A stretch of DNA of 64,000 bases from Streptomyces akebiae (lineage in GTDB: Bacteria; Actinomycetota; Actinomycetes; Streptomycetales; Streptomycetaceae): assembly GCF_019599145.1 (NCBI RefSeq), contig NZ_CP080647.1, positions 3,162,001-3,226,000 on the forward strand. Reading direction: 5' to 3'. Under the pieces are notes generated by a model. The model was given only the letters and a program-made list of their open reading frames with translations. It made no database searches and was not told the origin of the DNA. Of the stretch, positions 31,565-41,923 are shown piece by piece. The number at the start of each line of letters is the position of its first letter. Position 1 is the stretch's first letter. The translations under genes were made by a program, and so were the position numbers.

Positions 31565-31691
31565 GGCATATGCCAGTGGCAGAAAGCTGCTCGCCACAGC
31601 CCTTCCGACCTGCGCGAACCGGCTGAACTTCGGTCAGCGGCAGGCCCCTTGGGCACCCTGCCCTTAAGGCTGCCTTAAGGCTCGGATGAAA

Positions 31692-31706
31692 CGCCCCTTC
31701 GGGGGA
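31692..31706 (-). terminator. Hairpin after the enoyl-CoA hydratase gene
   Basis: CCCC-TTCG-GGGG (31694-31705) forms a stable UUCG-type hairpin. Read leftward it follows the hydratase stop by about 90 bases and is trailed by GTTTC. Two copies of CCTTAAGGCT (31662-31671 and 31673-31682) lie just beyond it. Confidence 0.5.
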
Positions 31707-31794
31707 CGCGGGTAATACACCGCGTCAACTGCAAGTCGATCAGTGGAACTTGTGAACCTGATTCCGAGGGGCGCCGACCGCGGTTCCACGGCCG

Positions 31795-32562
31795 TCAGAC
31801 GAATTTCGCCTTGCCCGGCCCCTCCTCCACGAAGCTCCGCATCCCGCGCTCGCGGTCCTCCGTGGCGAACAGCCCGGCGAACCAGTTCCGCTCGATCGCG
31901 AGCCCGGTCTCCAGATCGGTCTCCAGGCCCGCGTCGATCGACTCCTTGGCGGCCCGCAGCGCGATCGCCGGGCCCCGCGCCAGCCGGGCGGCCCACTCGT
32001 GTGCGGCGGAGTACACCTCGTCGGCCGGGACGACCCGGTCCACCAGGCCGAGCGTGAGGGCCTCGTCCGCCTTGACCATCCGGCCGGTGAAGATCAGGTC
32101 CTTGGCCTTGGAGGGGCCGACGAGCCGGGACAGACGCTGGGTGCCGCCCGCGCCCGGGATCAGCCCGAGCAGGATCTCCGGCTGGCCGAGCTTCGCGTTC
32201 TCCCCGGCGATCCGGTAGTCGGCGCACAGCGCCAGCTCGCACCCGCCGCCCAGGGCGTACCCGGTGACGGCCGCGACGACCGGCTTGGGGATACGGGCCA
32301 CGGCGCTGAAGGACTCCTGCAGGGGCCGGGACCGGGCGACCATCGCCGCGTGGTCCATGGCTTGCATCTCCTTGATGTCCGCGCCGGCCGCGAACACCTT
32401 CTCTCCTCCGTAGAGGACGACGGCGCGTACGTCGTCCCGGTCCGCCGCTTCCTCGGCGAGTTCCTTGAGGCGGTCCTGGGTCGCGATGTCCAGGGCGTTC
32501 ATCGGGGGGCGGTCGAGGCGGATGGTGCCCACGCCTTCGGCGACTTCGAGATGCACGGTCAT
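31795..32562 (-). CDS. Enoyl-CoA hydratase/isomerase family protein
   Basis: A 255-residue crotonase-fold protein. The oxyanion-hole segment KVFAAGADIKEMQAMDHAA and the core ALGGGCELALCADYRIAGEN plus GQPEILLGLIPGAGGTQRLS carry both acidic residues used by true hydratases (Glu in GGCEL and in QPEIL). The C-terminal helix FATEDRERGMRSFVEEG is typical. It hydrates trans-2-enoyl-CoA in fatty-acid beta-oxidation. It appears monocistronic, with a TTCG hairpin after the stop. Confidence 0.93.
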   Translation of the reverse strand: MTVHLEVAEGVGTIRLDRPPMNALDIATQDRLKELAEEAADRDDVRAVVLYGGEKVFAAGADIKEMQAMDHAAMVARSRPLQESFSAVARIPKPVVAAVTGYALGGGCELALCADYRIAGENAKLGQPEILLGLIPGAGGTQRLSRLVGPSKAKDLIFTGRMVKADEALTLGLVDRVVPADEVYSAAHEWAARLARGPAIALRAAKESIDAGLETDLETGLAIERNWFAGLFATEDRERGMRSFVEEGPGKAKFV

Positions 32563-32591
32563 GCTCCGCAGGTTAACCGCGACTAACGGCG

Positions 32592-32625
32592 ACGGCCCCG
32601 GTGCCTTACATCACACCGGGGCCGT
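32592..32625 (-). terminator. 12-bp stem terminator after the first L,D-transpeptidase gene
   Basis: ACGGCCCCGGTG (32592-32603) pairs perfectly with CACCGGGGCCGT (32614-32625). It lies 26 bases past the stop at 32651 and 29 bases upstream of the hydratase start. Confidence 0.7.
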
Positions 32626-32650
32626 ACGTCGGGTTCTCAGGCGGTGGCGC

Positions 32651-33910
32651 TCACGCCTTCCACTTGTCCCAGGACATGTTCCAGCCGTTGTAGCCGTTGT
32701 CCGGGTCGACGGTCCGGTCGTTGGAGTTCTTGACCACGACGACGTCACCGATCATCGAGTTGTCGAAGAACCAGGCGCCCGGCGCCTTCCGGTCCCAGCC
32801 GCCGCGGGTGTCGCGCAGGCCGATGCAGCCGTGGCTGGCGTTGTAGTTGCCGAAGGCGTCGCCGCCCCAGTAGTTGCCGTGGATGAAGGTGCCGGAGGTG
32901 GTCAGCCGCATGGCGTCCGGCACGTCCTTGATGTCGTACTCGCCGCCGTAGCCGACGGTCTCGCCGTTCATCCGGGTCACGCTCAGGCGCTCGCTGATGA
33001 CCATCTGGCCGTTCCAGGTCTCCATGCCGGGCTTGCCGGTGGTGACCGGGATGGTCTTGATGACCTTGCCGTCCCGCTCGACCTTCATGGTGAGCTTCTT
33101 GACGTCGACCGTGGAGACCTGGCTGCGGCCGATGGTGAAGGAGATCTTCTTGCTCTGCTCGCCGTAGACGCCGTCGCGGCCCTCGACACCGTCGAGGTTG
33201 AGGTCGACGGTGACCTTCGTGCCGGCCTTCCAGTACTTCTCCGGGCGGAAGTCGATGCGGTCGTTGCCGAACCAGTGGCCCTCGACCTGGACGGCCGGCT
33301 CGGTCTTGATGGTGATGGCCTTCTCGACGTCCTTCGGCGCGGTGATGCCCCGGGTGAAGCGGATCGAGAACGGCATGCCGACGCCGACCTTCGAGCCGTC
33401 CTCGGGGGTGAAGATGCCGACGAAGGTGTTCTTCGGGGTCAGCGTGGTGAAGGTCGAGTCCTCGGCGGCCTCGCGCCCCTCGGAGTCCTTCGCGACGGCG
33501 TGCACCTTGTACTCGGTGGCGGAGTTGAGGTGGATGGACGGCGTCCAGCTGGAGCCGTCCTTCGCTATCTCGCCATCGATCTTCTCGCCCTTGTCGTTCT
33601 CGACCGTGACCTCGGACAGCTTGCCCTTCGCGGCGGTCACCTTGAGCGCTCCGCTGGTGGCCACGGCATCGGCGCCGTTCTTCGGGGCGATGGAGACCAC
33701 CGCCTCCGAGGCCCCGGTGGCCGCCGCCTTGTCGGAGGCGGTCTTGTCGGAGCCCTTGCCCTTGTCGCCGCCGGAGCCGGAGTCCGCGCCCCCGCCTCCG
33801 CCGCACGCGGTGACGGCGAGCAGCATCAGGACCGGCAGCATGGCCAGGGCCCCCTTGCGCCGCCGAGTCCGCGCGCCAACCGACGCCCCCGATATCGGTC
33901 GCCCGTTCAA
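32651..33910 (-). CDS. Lipoprotein L,D-transpeptidase (YkuD with Ig-like domains), copy 1
   Basis: About 419 residues. A lipobox (LLAVTAC) follows a basic N-terminus, then a Gly/Lys/Asp-rich linker and two Ig-like domains (TPKNTFVGIFTPEDGSKVGV, then PAVQVEGHWFGNDRIDFRPE). The YkuD catalytic domain has SGTFIHGNYWGG and SHGCIGLRD, where Cys is the nucleophile and His is in the first HG. It forms 3-3 peptidoglycan cross-links outside the membrane. I prefer TTG 33910, because the ribosome-binding site GAGGGGAGA lies before it and inside any frame from GTG 33931. It is a paralogue of 34104-35330. Confidence 0.9.
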   Translation of the reverse strand: MNGRPISGASVGARTRRRKGALAMLPVLMLLAVTACGGGGGADSGSGGDKGKGSDKTASDKAAATGASEAVVSIAPKNGADAVATSGALKVTAAKGKLSEVTVENDKGEKIDGEIAKDGSSWTPSIHLNSATEYKVHAVAKDSEGREAAEDSTFTTLTPKNTFVGIFTPEDGSKVGVGMPFSIRFTRGITAPKDVEKAITIKTEPAVQVEGHWFGNDRIDFRPEKYWKAGTKVTVDLNLDGVEGRDGVYGEQSKKISFTIGRSQVSTVDVKKLTMKVERDGKVIKTIPVTTGKPGMETWNGQMVISERLSVTRMNGETVGYGGEYDIKDVPDAMRLTTSGTFIHGNYWGGDAFGNYNASHGCIGLRDTRGGWDRKAPGAWFFDNSMIGDVVVVKNSNDRTVDPDNGYNGWNMSWDKWKA

Positions 33911-34103
33911 CTCTCTGTTCTCCCCTCGCACGGCCTGAGCAGGCCCGCACCCCTACGCGCAGCGTGCGCGTACGCACGTACATTAACCAGATGATCGGGA
34001 TGATTTGGCCTCGGTGAATGTCACCGTTCAGTCCCAACTTGCATCATCACGCGCGCTCCCCCTGCCGGTGCCGGGCGAGGTGTCATGTCGCCGCTATGTC
34101 GGT

Positions 34104-35330
34104 CTACTTCACCGCGGCACCCGCTTTCCACTCCTTCCATCCCATGTTCCACCCTCCGAGGCCATTGTCGGGAGCGACCTTTTTGTCGTCGCTGTTGACG
34201 ACCTCGACGACGTCCCCGACGAGGCTGCGGTCGAAGAACCAGCCCGCGGGGGTGCCGGAATCGCCGCCCTTCACATCGCGCAGACCGACACAGCCGTGGC
34301 TGACATTGGCCCGGCCGAAGGCGTCCGGGGCCCAGTAGTTGCCGTGCAGAAAGGTGCCGGAGGTGGTCAGGCGCATGGCGTGCGGGACGTCCGGGATGTC
34401 GTACTCGCTCTTGCCGTTCGCCTTCCTGAAGCCCACGGTGGCCCCGTTCATCCGGGTCACCTCCAGCATCTCGGTGACGACCATCTTCCCGTTGTACGTC
34501 GTGGTCTTGGGCGCCCCGGCGGTGATGGGAAGCGTGGCGAGCACACCGTCGCCGCGCTCCACGCGCATGGTGTGCCGGGCCGCGTCGACCACGCTGACCT
34601 GGTGGCGGCCGACGGTGAACGAGAACGTCCGGTCCTGCTGGCCGTAGACGCCGGGCGCGCCCTCCACGTCCCGCAGCCGCAGGGCCACGGTGACCCTGGT
34701 ACCGGGCCTCCAGTACGTCTCGGGGCGGAAGTCGAGGCGTCCCCCGCCGAACCAGTGCGGGCGGACCTCGACGGCCGGCTCGGCGGTCACCTCGACGGCG
34801 CGTTCCACGGCCGCGCGGTCCTCGATCACCCGGTTGAACTCCAGGGAGACGATCATCCCGGTGCCGACGGTGGCCCGGTTCTCGGGCGTGGCGTACGCGA
34901 CGAAGCGCTCGTCGGGGACGTGCGTGGTGAAGGTGACGTGTCGTGCCGAGCGCCGGCCGTGGCCGTCGAGGGCGACGGCGTCGACGGTGTACCGGGCGGC
35001 CAGCGCGAGCTTCGGTGAGCCGGTGGGGCGCCAGGTCAGCCCGTCGGCGGAGAGCCGTCCCGGTACGGGTGACTCCTGCGCGTCCTGGGACTTCACCACC
35101 TTGACGGACTCCAGGCGCCCACTGGGCACCCTTACTTCGAAGCGCTGCTCCGGGCGCACGCCCTTGCTGCCGTCCTCCGGTGTGACCCGGATCGTGTCGT
35201 CGGGTGCCTTTCCGCTGGTGAGCGGCGGTCCTGCCGTGCAGCCGGCGACCCCGGCGAGCAGGCCGGCCCAGGTGAGCGCGGCGGCCAGGGCGGCCCCGGC
35301 GCGGCGCGCGTGCGTCTGTGCGTGGTTCAC
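34104..35330 (-). CDS. Lipoprotein L,D-transpeptidase (YkuD with Ig-like domains), copy 2
   Basis: A 408-residue paralogue of the previous gene. The lipobox is LLAGVAGC. The Ig-like pair includes PAVEVRPHWFGGGRLDFRPE, and the catalytic motifs are SGTFLHGNYWAP and SHGCVGLRD. It lacks the Gly/Lys-rich linker of copy 1, and the two differ by more than half in the N-terminal Ig region, so the duplication is old. GTG 35330 begins the signal peptide. It is divergent from glgX across 149 bp. Confidence 0.9.
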   Translation of the reverse strand: MNHAQTHARRAGAALAAALTWAGLLAGVAGCTAGPPLTSGKAPDDTIRVTPEDGSKGVRPEQRFEVRVPSGRLESVKVVKSQDAQESPVPGRLSADGLTWRPTGSPKLALAARYTVDAVALDGHGRRSARHVTFTTHVPDERFVAYATPENRATVGTGMIVSLEFNRVIEDRAAVERAVEVTAEPAVEVRPHWFGGGRLDFRPETYWRPGTRVTVALRLRDVEGAPGVYGQQDRTFSFTVGRHQVSVVDAARHTMRVERGDGVLATLPITAGAPKTTTYNGKMVVTEMLEVTRMNGATVGFRKANGKSEYDIPDVPHAMRLTTSGTFLHGNYWAPDAFGRANVSHGCVGLRDVKGGDSGTPAGWFFDRSLVGDVVEVVNSDDKKVAPDNGLGGWNMGWKEWKAGAAVK

Positions 35331-35479
35331 GTGCGGCCCAACGACGGCGCACGCCCCCGGGAAACGTGAGTGCGAGGCGTGCTCTGGGCAGAACCCTTGG
35401 GAGGACGACGCGATGGGGAGCGGTGACGGGACATCTCGCTCCCCTTCTCCGTCGCCCACCGAGCCGCGGGAGGCCTGAG

Positions 35480-37744
<2,265 letters not shown>

Positions 37745-37904
37745 ACACCGCCGACGGCGTCGACCCCCGTGGCCACGCGGATCGCGGGATGCTCGCAGGA
37801 CAGGCGCGGGACCGTCGAGGGACCGTCGTAGGACTCACGACCGAACGCGGTCCGGCCCAAAACTCGGTGGGCGTTGTCAGTGGCGATCCGTAGGCTCGCT
37901 GCTG

Positions 37905-39782
37905 ATGGCCACGACACGTGCAACCGCAGAGGAACCCGACCGGACCGAGGAACCGGGGGCGGCCTTCGAACCCGCGGAAACCGCGGAGCCCGAGGGGGCC
38001 GCGGCCTCCGGGAAGGCCGCCGGGCGGTCCGCCGTACGTACGCTGCTGCGGCTGTGGCCGTATGTGCGGCCCGTGCGGGTGCGGCTGTCCGTCGCCGCGG
38101 TGGTCGCGATCGTCGCCTCCCTCGTGGGCCTGTTCATCCCGCTCGTCCTGAAGTGGATGGTGGACGGCCCGATCGCCGACCGGGACCCGGCGGGCGTGTG
38201 GCTCGGCGCGCTGTACCTGCTGCTGCTCGGGCTCGCCGAGGCACTGCTGTTCGGCTTGCGGCGCTGGCTCGTGGCACGGCCCCTCGCGGGGGTCGAGGCG
38301 TCGATGCGCGCGGATCTCTACCGCCGTCTGCAACGCCTGCCGGTCGCCTTCCACGACCGCTGGGCCTCCGGTCAGCTCCTCTCGCGCGGGACGACCGATC
38401 TGATGCTGCTGCGGATGTTCCTCGCCTTCCCGCTGACGTTCCTGCTGGTCAACGCGGTGACCATCGTCGTCGGCGTGATCATCATGCTCGCCCAGGACTG
38501 GACCCTCGGGCTCGTCATCCTCGGGCCCGTCGTTCCGGTGATCGTGACCTGCGTCGTCTTCGAGAGGAAGTACAACGCCGTCGCCCGCCTCGCGCAGGAC
38601 CAGGTCGGCGACCTGACGACGGTCGTCGAGGAGAGCGTGCTCGGGATCCGCGTCATCAAGGGGTTCGGGCGGCACCGCAGCCAGGCGCGCGCGTTCCGTG
38701 AGCTGTCCCGGACGCTGCGCGGCACCGAGCTGCGCAAGGCCCGCCTGCTCTCGGCGATCTGGGGCGTCATCATCACGCTCCCCGAGATCGCGATCGGTGC
38801 GGCCCTCGTCCTCGGCGTCGTCCAGGTCGCCGACGGCGTGCTGTCGGCGGGCACCCTGGTCGCCTTCCTGTCCACCGCGCTCGCGCTGCGCTGGCCCGTC
38901 GACTCGATCGGCTTCCTGCTGGCGATGAGTCAGGAGGCGGCGACGGCGACGGAAAGGTACTTCGAGGTGATGGACGAGGCCCCGGAATCGTCGACGAGGA
39001 CGGCCCACCCCGTCCCCGCCGGGGACGGGGACGGGGACGGCGGACTCCGGTTCCACGACGTCACCTTCCGCTATCCCGATGCCGCTCCCGGCAGCGCCCC
39101 CACCCTCGACCGCGTCGACCTGCACATCCGGCCGGGCGAGTCGATGGCCCTGGTCGGCGCCACCGGCTCCGGCAAGACCACCCTCACCGCCCTCGTCCCC
39201 CGACTGCACGAGGTGACGTCCGGCCGCATCACGCTGGACGGCCACGACATCACCGAGATGTCCCGGGACTCGCTGCGCGCCCTCGTCGCCGTGGCCTTCG
39301 AGGAACCCACCCTGTTCTCGGCGACCGTCGGCGAGAACGTCCTGATGGGCGGCCCACCGGACGCGGGCGAGCCCGAGCTCGACCGCGCCCTGGCCATCGC
39401 CCAGGCGGAGTTCGCGCACGCGCTCCCGCAGGGCACGGCCACCCAGGTCGGCGAGCAGGGCCTCAGCCTCTCCGGCGGCCAGCGGCAGCGCCTGGCGCTC
39501 GCGCGGGCGGTGGTCGGCAGACCCCGCTTCCTGGTGCTGGACGACCCGCTGTCGGCGCTGGACGTGCACACGGAGGCCGCGGTGGAGGCCGCGCTGCGCC
39601 GGGTGCTCGCGGAGACGACGGCGCTGATCGTGGCGCACCGCCCGTCGACCGTGCTGCTCGCCGACCGGGTCGCCCTGCTCTCCGGCGGCCGCGTCACGGC
39701 CGTGGGCACCCACCAGGAACTGCTGCGCACCAACACCGAGTACGCCCATCTGATGTCCGGCACCGAGGAGGACGAGCGATGA
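37905..39782 (+). CDS. ABC half-exporter, first heterodimer, degenerate-site subunit
   Basis: A 625-residue fused membrane plus nucleotide-binding protein. About six transmembrane helices (residues 60-330) precede an NBD with Walker A GATGSGKTT, signature LSLSGGQRQRLALARA and Walker B FLVLDDPLSALD. The residue after the Walker B Asp is Asp instead of catalytic Glu, typical of the non-hydrolysing half of heterodimeric exporters. The start may be leaderless: TAGGCT lies 8 bases before the ATG and there is no ribosome-binding site. Its stop overlaps the ATG of the partner (ATGA). The substrate is unknown. Confidence 0.9.
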   Translation: MATTRATAEEPDRTEEPGAAFEPAETAEPEGAAASGKAAGRSAVRTLLRLWPYVRPVRVRLSVAAVVAIVASLVGLFIPLVLKWMVDGPIADRDPAGVWLGALYLLLLGLAEALLFGLRRWLVARPLAGVEASMRADLYRRLQRLPVAFHDRWASGQLLSRGTTDLMLLRMFLAFPLTFLLVNAVTIVVGVIIMLAQDWTLGLVILGPVVPVIVTCVVFERKYNAVARLAQDQVGDLTTVVEESVLGIRVIKGFGRHRSQARAFRELSRTLRGTELRKARLLSAIWGVIITLPEIAIGAALVLGVVQVADGVLSAGTLVAFLSTALALRWPVDSIGFLLAMSQEAATATERYFEVMDEAPESSTRTAHPVPAGDGDGDGGLRFHDVTFRYPDAAPGSAPTLDRVDLHIRPGESMALVGATGSGKTTLTALVPRLHEVTSGRITLDGHDITEMSRDSLRALVAVAFEEPTLFSATVGENVLMGGPPDAGEPELDRALAIAQAEFAHALPQGTATQVGEQGLSLSGGQRQRLALARAVVGRPRFLVLDDPLSALDVHTEAAVEAALRRVLAETTALIVAHRPSTVLLADRVALLSGGRVTAVGTHQELLRTNTEYAHLMSGTEEDER

Positions 39783-41824
39783 CGGCGCCCCTGACCACCG
39801 CGCCGGACAAGGAGCCGAACGAGGAACCGGACGGCGAGGCGAACGGCAAGTCCGACGGCACGGCGGACGGACAGTCGGCGGCCGAGGCGGACGGGCACTC
39901 GGCGGGCCGACCGGACAGGACGACGTCCCTGGAGAAGGCATCCGACGGCGACCGGCCCCCCACGACCCCCGAGGCCGCGGCCCCCGAATCCACGGCCCCC
40001 GAGGCCGCGGCCCCCACGCGCCAGGCCCCCGTCGGCGACCCGTTCGACCACGACGACCTCCCCACACCCCCGGGCGCCACCCTCGCGCTGCTGCGCTCGC
40101 TGCTCGCGCCGATGCGGGCCCGGGTGGTCGTGGCGAGCGTGCTGCTCCTGCTGCAGCAGGCCGCGGTGCAGGCGGGCCCGCTGCTGGTGGCGTACGCCAT
40201 CGACAGTGCCGTACCGGCGCTGCGCGACGGCCGGCACGGGCCGCTGATCGCGGTGGCGGTCGGCTATCTGGCGTGCGCGCTGGCGGCCGGCGGGCTGCAG
40301 TACCTGTTCATCGGGGCGTCCGCGCGGGTGAACCAGGACGTCCTGCTGGATCTGCGCGGCCGGATCTTCCGGCACGCGCAGGCACTGAGCATCGACTTCC
40401 ACGAGCGGTACACCTCGGGCCGGCTGATCTCCCGGTCCACCACGGACGTCGAGTCGCTGCGCGAACTGCTCAACGAGGGGCTCCAGGAACTCATCGGGGT
40501 GATCCTCGCCTTCGTCTACATCTCGGCGATGCTGCTCTGGCTGGACCTCGGGCTCGGCGCGGCGGCGCTGGCGTCGTTCGTGCCGCTGTACGGGTTCGTA
40601 CGGATGTACCAGCGGCGCGCGGCGAGCGTCTACACGGCCCGGTCCAGCGCGATCGCCGCGGTGATCGTGAAGTTCGCGGAGACGATGAACGGCATCCGTC
40701 CGGTGCGGGCGTTCCGCCGGGAGGCCGCCAACGACGCCGAGTTCAGCGCCCTGAACCGGCACCACGAGCGCAAGAACGGCGACGCGATCCTGGAGATGGC
40801 CCGCTATGTGGTCTGCTCCCGGGTGGTCGCCAACATCACGGTCGCCGCGATCGTGCTGTGGGGCGCGTACCGGGTGGCGTCGGAGTCGCTGGCGCTGGGC
40901 GTGCTGGCGGCCGCGGTGCTGTATCTGCGGCGGCTGTACGACCCGATCGACCGGCTCGGCATGTTCCTCAACTCCTACCAGTCGGCGGCGGCCTCGCTGG
41001 AGAAGATCGCCGGTCTGCTGGCCCAGGCCCCGTCGGTCCCGGAGCCCGCCGAGCCGAAGGAGCTGCCGGTGACGGACCGCGAACTGCCGGGCCGTGAGGT
41101 CGTGTTCGACGACGTACGGTTCGCGTACCGCACCGGTGGCGAGGTCCTGCCCCGGTTCGACCTCACCCTCGCCGCGGGCAGCACGGTGGCGGTGGTCGGC
41201 TCCACCGGCGCCGGCAAGTCGACCCTCGCCAAGCTGGTGGCCCGCTTCTACGACCCCACGTCCGGGCGGGTCCTCCTGGACGGTGTCGACCTGCGCGACC
41301 TCTCGGTGCCCGAGCTGCGGCGCGGGGTGATCATGGTGACGCAGGAGTCCTTCCTGTTCTCCGGCACGGTCGCCGAGAACATCGCCATCGGCCGCCCCGA
41401 GGCCGACCGCGAGGAGATCGAGCGCGCCGCGAAGGCCATCGGCGCCCATGACTTCATCACCGCCCTGCCCGACGGCTACGACACCGACGTACGCAAGCGC
41501 GGTGGCCGTATCTCCGCCGGTCAGCGTCAACTCGTCGCGTTCGCAAGGGCGTTGCTGGCCGATCCGGCCGTCCTCATCCTGGACGAGGCGACCAGCTCGC
41601 TCGACGTCCCGGGCGAGCGGGCGGTCCAGCGCGCGATGGCGACGGTCCTGCGCGGGCGCACGGCCGTGGTGATCGCGCACCGCCTCTCCACGGTCGAGAT
41701 CGCCGACCGGGTCCTGGTGATGGAACACGGCCGCGTCGTGGAGGACGGCACCCCGGCGGACCTGATCGCGGGCACGGGCCGCTTCGCGGACCTGCACCGG
41801 GCCTGGCGGGACAGCTTGGCTTGA
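39779..41824 (+). CDS. ABC half-exporter, first heterodimer, catalytic subunit
   Basis: A 681-residue half-exporter with a ~90-residue acidic, disordered N-terminus rich in Ala/Glu/Asp/Pro. Six transmembrane helices and an NBD follow. Walker A is GSTGAGKST, Walker B ILDEATSSLD has the catalytic Glu, and the signature is ISAGQRQLVAFARALL. It pairs with the preceding gene, whose Walker B lacks Glu, to give one full ATPase site. It is coupled by an ATGA overlap and followed by a hairpin. Confidence 0.9.
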   Translation: MTAPLTTAPDKEPNEEPDGEANGKSDGTADGQSAAEADGHSAGRPDRTTSLEKASDGDRPPTTPEAAAPESTAPEAAAPTRQAPVGDPFDHDDLPTPPGATLALLRSLLAPMRARVVVASVLLLLQQAAVQAGPLLVAYAIDSAVPALRDGRHGPLIAVAVGYLACALAAGGLQYLFIGASARVNQDVLLDLRGRIFRHAQALSIDFHERYTSGRLISRSTTDVESLRELLNEGLQELIGVILAFVYISAMLLWLDLGLGAAALASFVPLYGFVRMYQRRAASVYTARSSAIAAVIVKFAETMNGIRPVRAFRREAANDAEFSALNRHHERKNGDAILEMARYVVCSRVVANITVAAIVLWGAYRVASESLALGVLAAAVLYLRRLYDPIDRLGMFLNSYQSAAASLEKIAGLLAQAPSVPEPAEPKELPVTDRELPGREVVFDDVRFAYRTGGEVLPRFDLTLAAGSTVAVVGSTGAGKSTLAKLVARFYDPTSGRVLLDGVDLRDLSVPELRRGVIMVTQESFLFSGTVAENIAIGRPEADREEIERAAKAIGAHDFITALPDGYDTDVRKRGGRISAGQRQLVAFARALLADPAVLILDEATSSLDVPGERAVQRAMATVLRGRTAVVIAHRLSTVEIADRVLVMEHGRVVEDGTPADLIAGTGRFADLHRAWRDSLA

Positions 41825-41825
41825 T

Positions 41826-41840
41826 CGGCCCGAAGGGCCG
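41826..41840 (+). terminator. Short hairpin CGGCCC-GAA-GGGCCG after the first ABC pair
   Basis: A 6-bp GC stem with a 3-base loop begins two bases after the stop codon and is followed by TTCC. It is a weak terminator at best, so some read-through into the second ABC pair is likely. Confidence 0.45.
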
Positions 41841-41843
41841 TTC

Positions 41844-41905
41844 CGGGGCGCGGGCAAATGCGCGGGAAGCCCCACCGAACCAGCAGCCGAACACGACTCG
41901 ACACC
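41844..41905. repeat. Dispersed Streptomyces GGGGCGCGGG-type intergenic element
   Basis: The run GGGGCGCGGGCAAATGCGCG, followed by AAGCCCCACCGAACCAGCAG and CCGAACACGACTC, resembles a short repeat that I know from many Streptomyces intergenic regions. It shares its GGGGCGCGGG head with the element at 22998 but has a different tail. Confidence 0.5.
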
Positions 41906-41923
41906 TACAGAGACCGGGGGCCG

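Noticed and set aside
32465..33994. A 509-codon rightward frame opposite the first L,D-transpeptidase
   Set aside because: It is the complement of a well-conserved enzyme with catalytic SHGCIGLRD, and its own translation has no recognisable domain.
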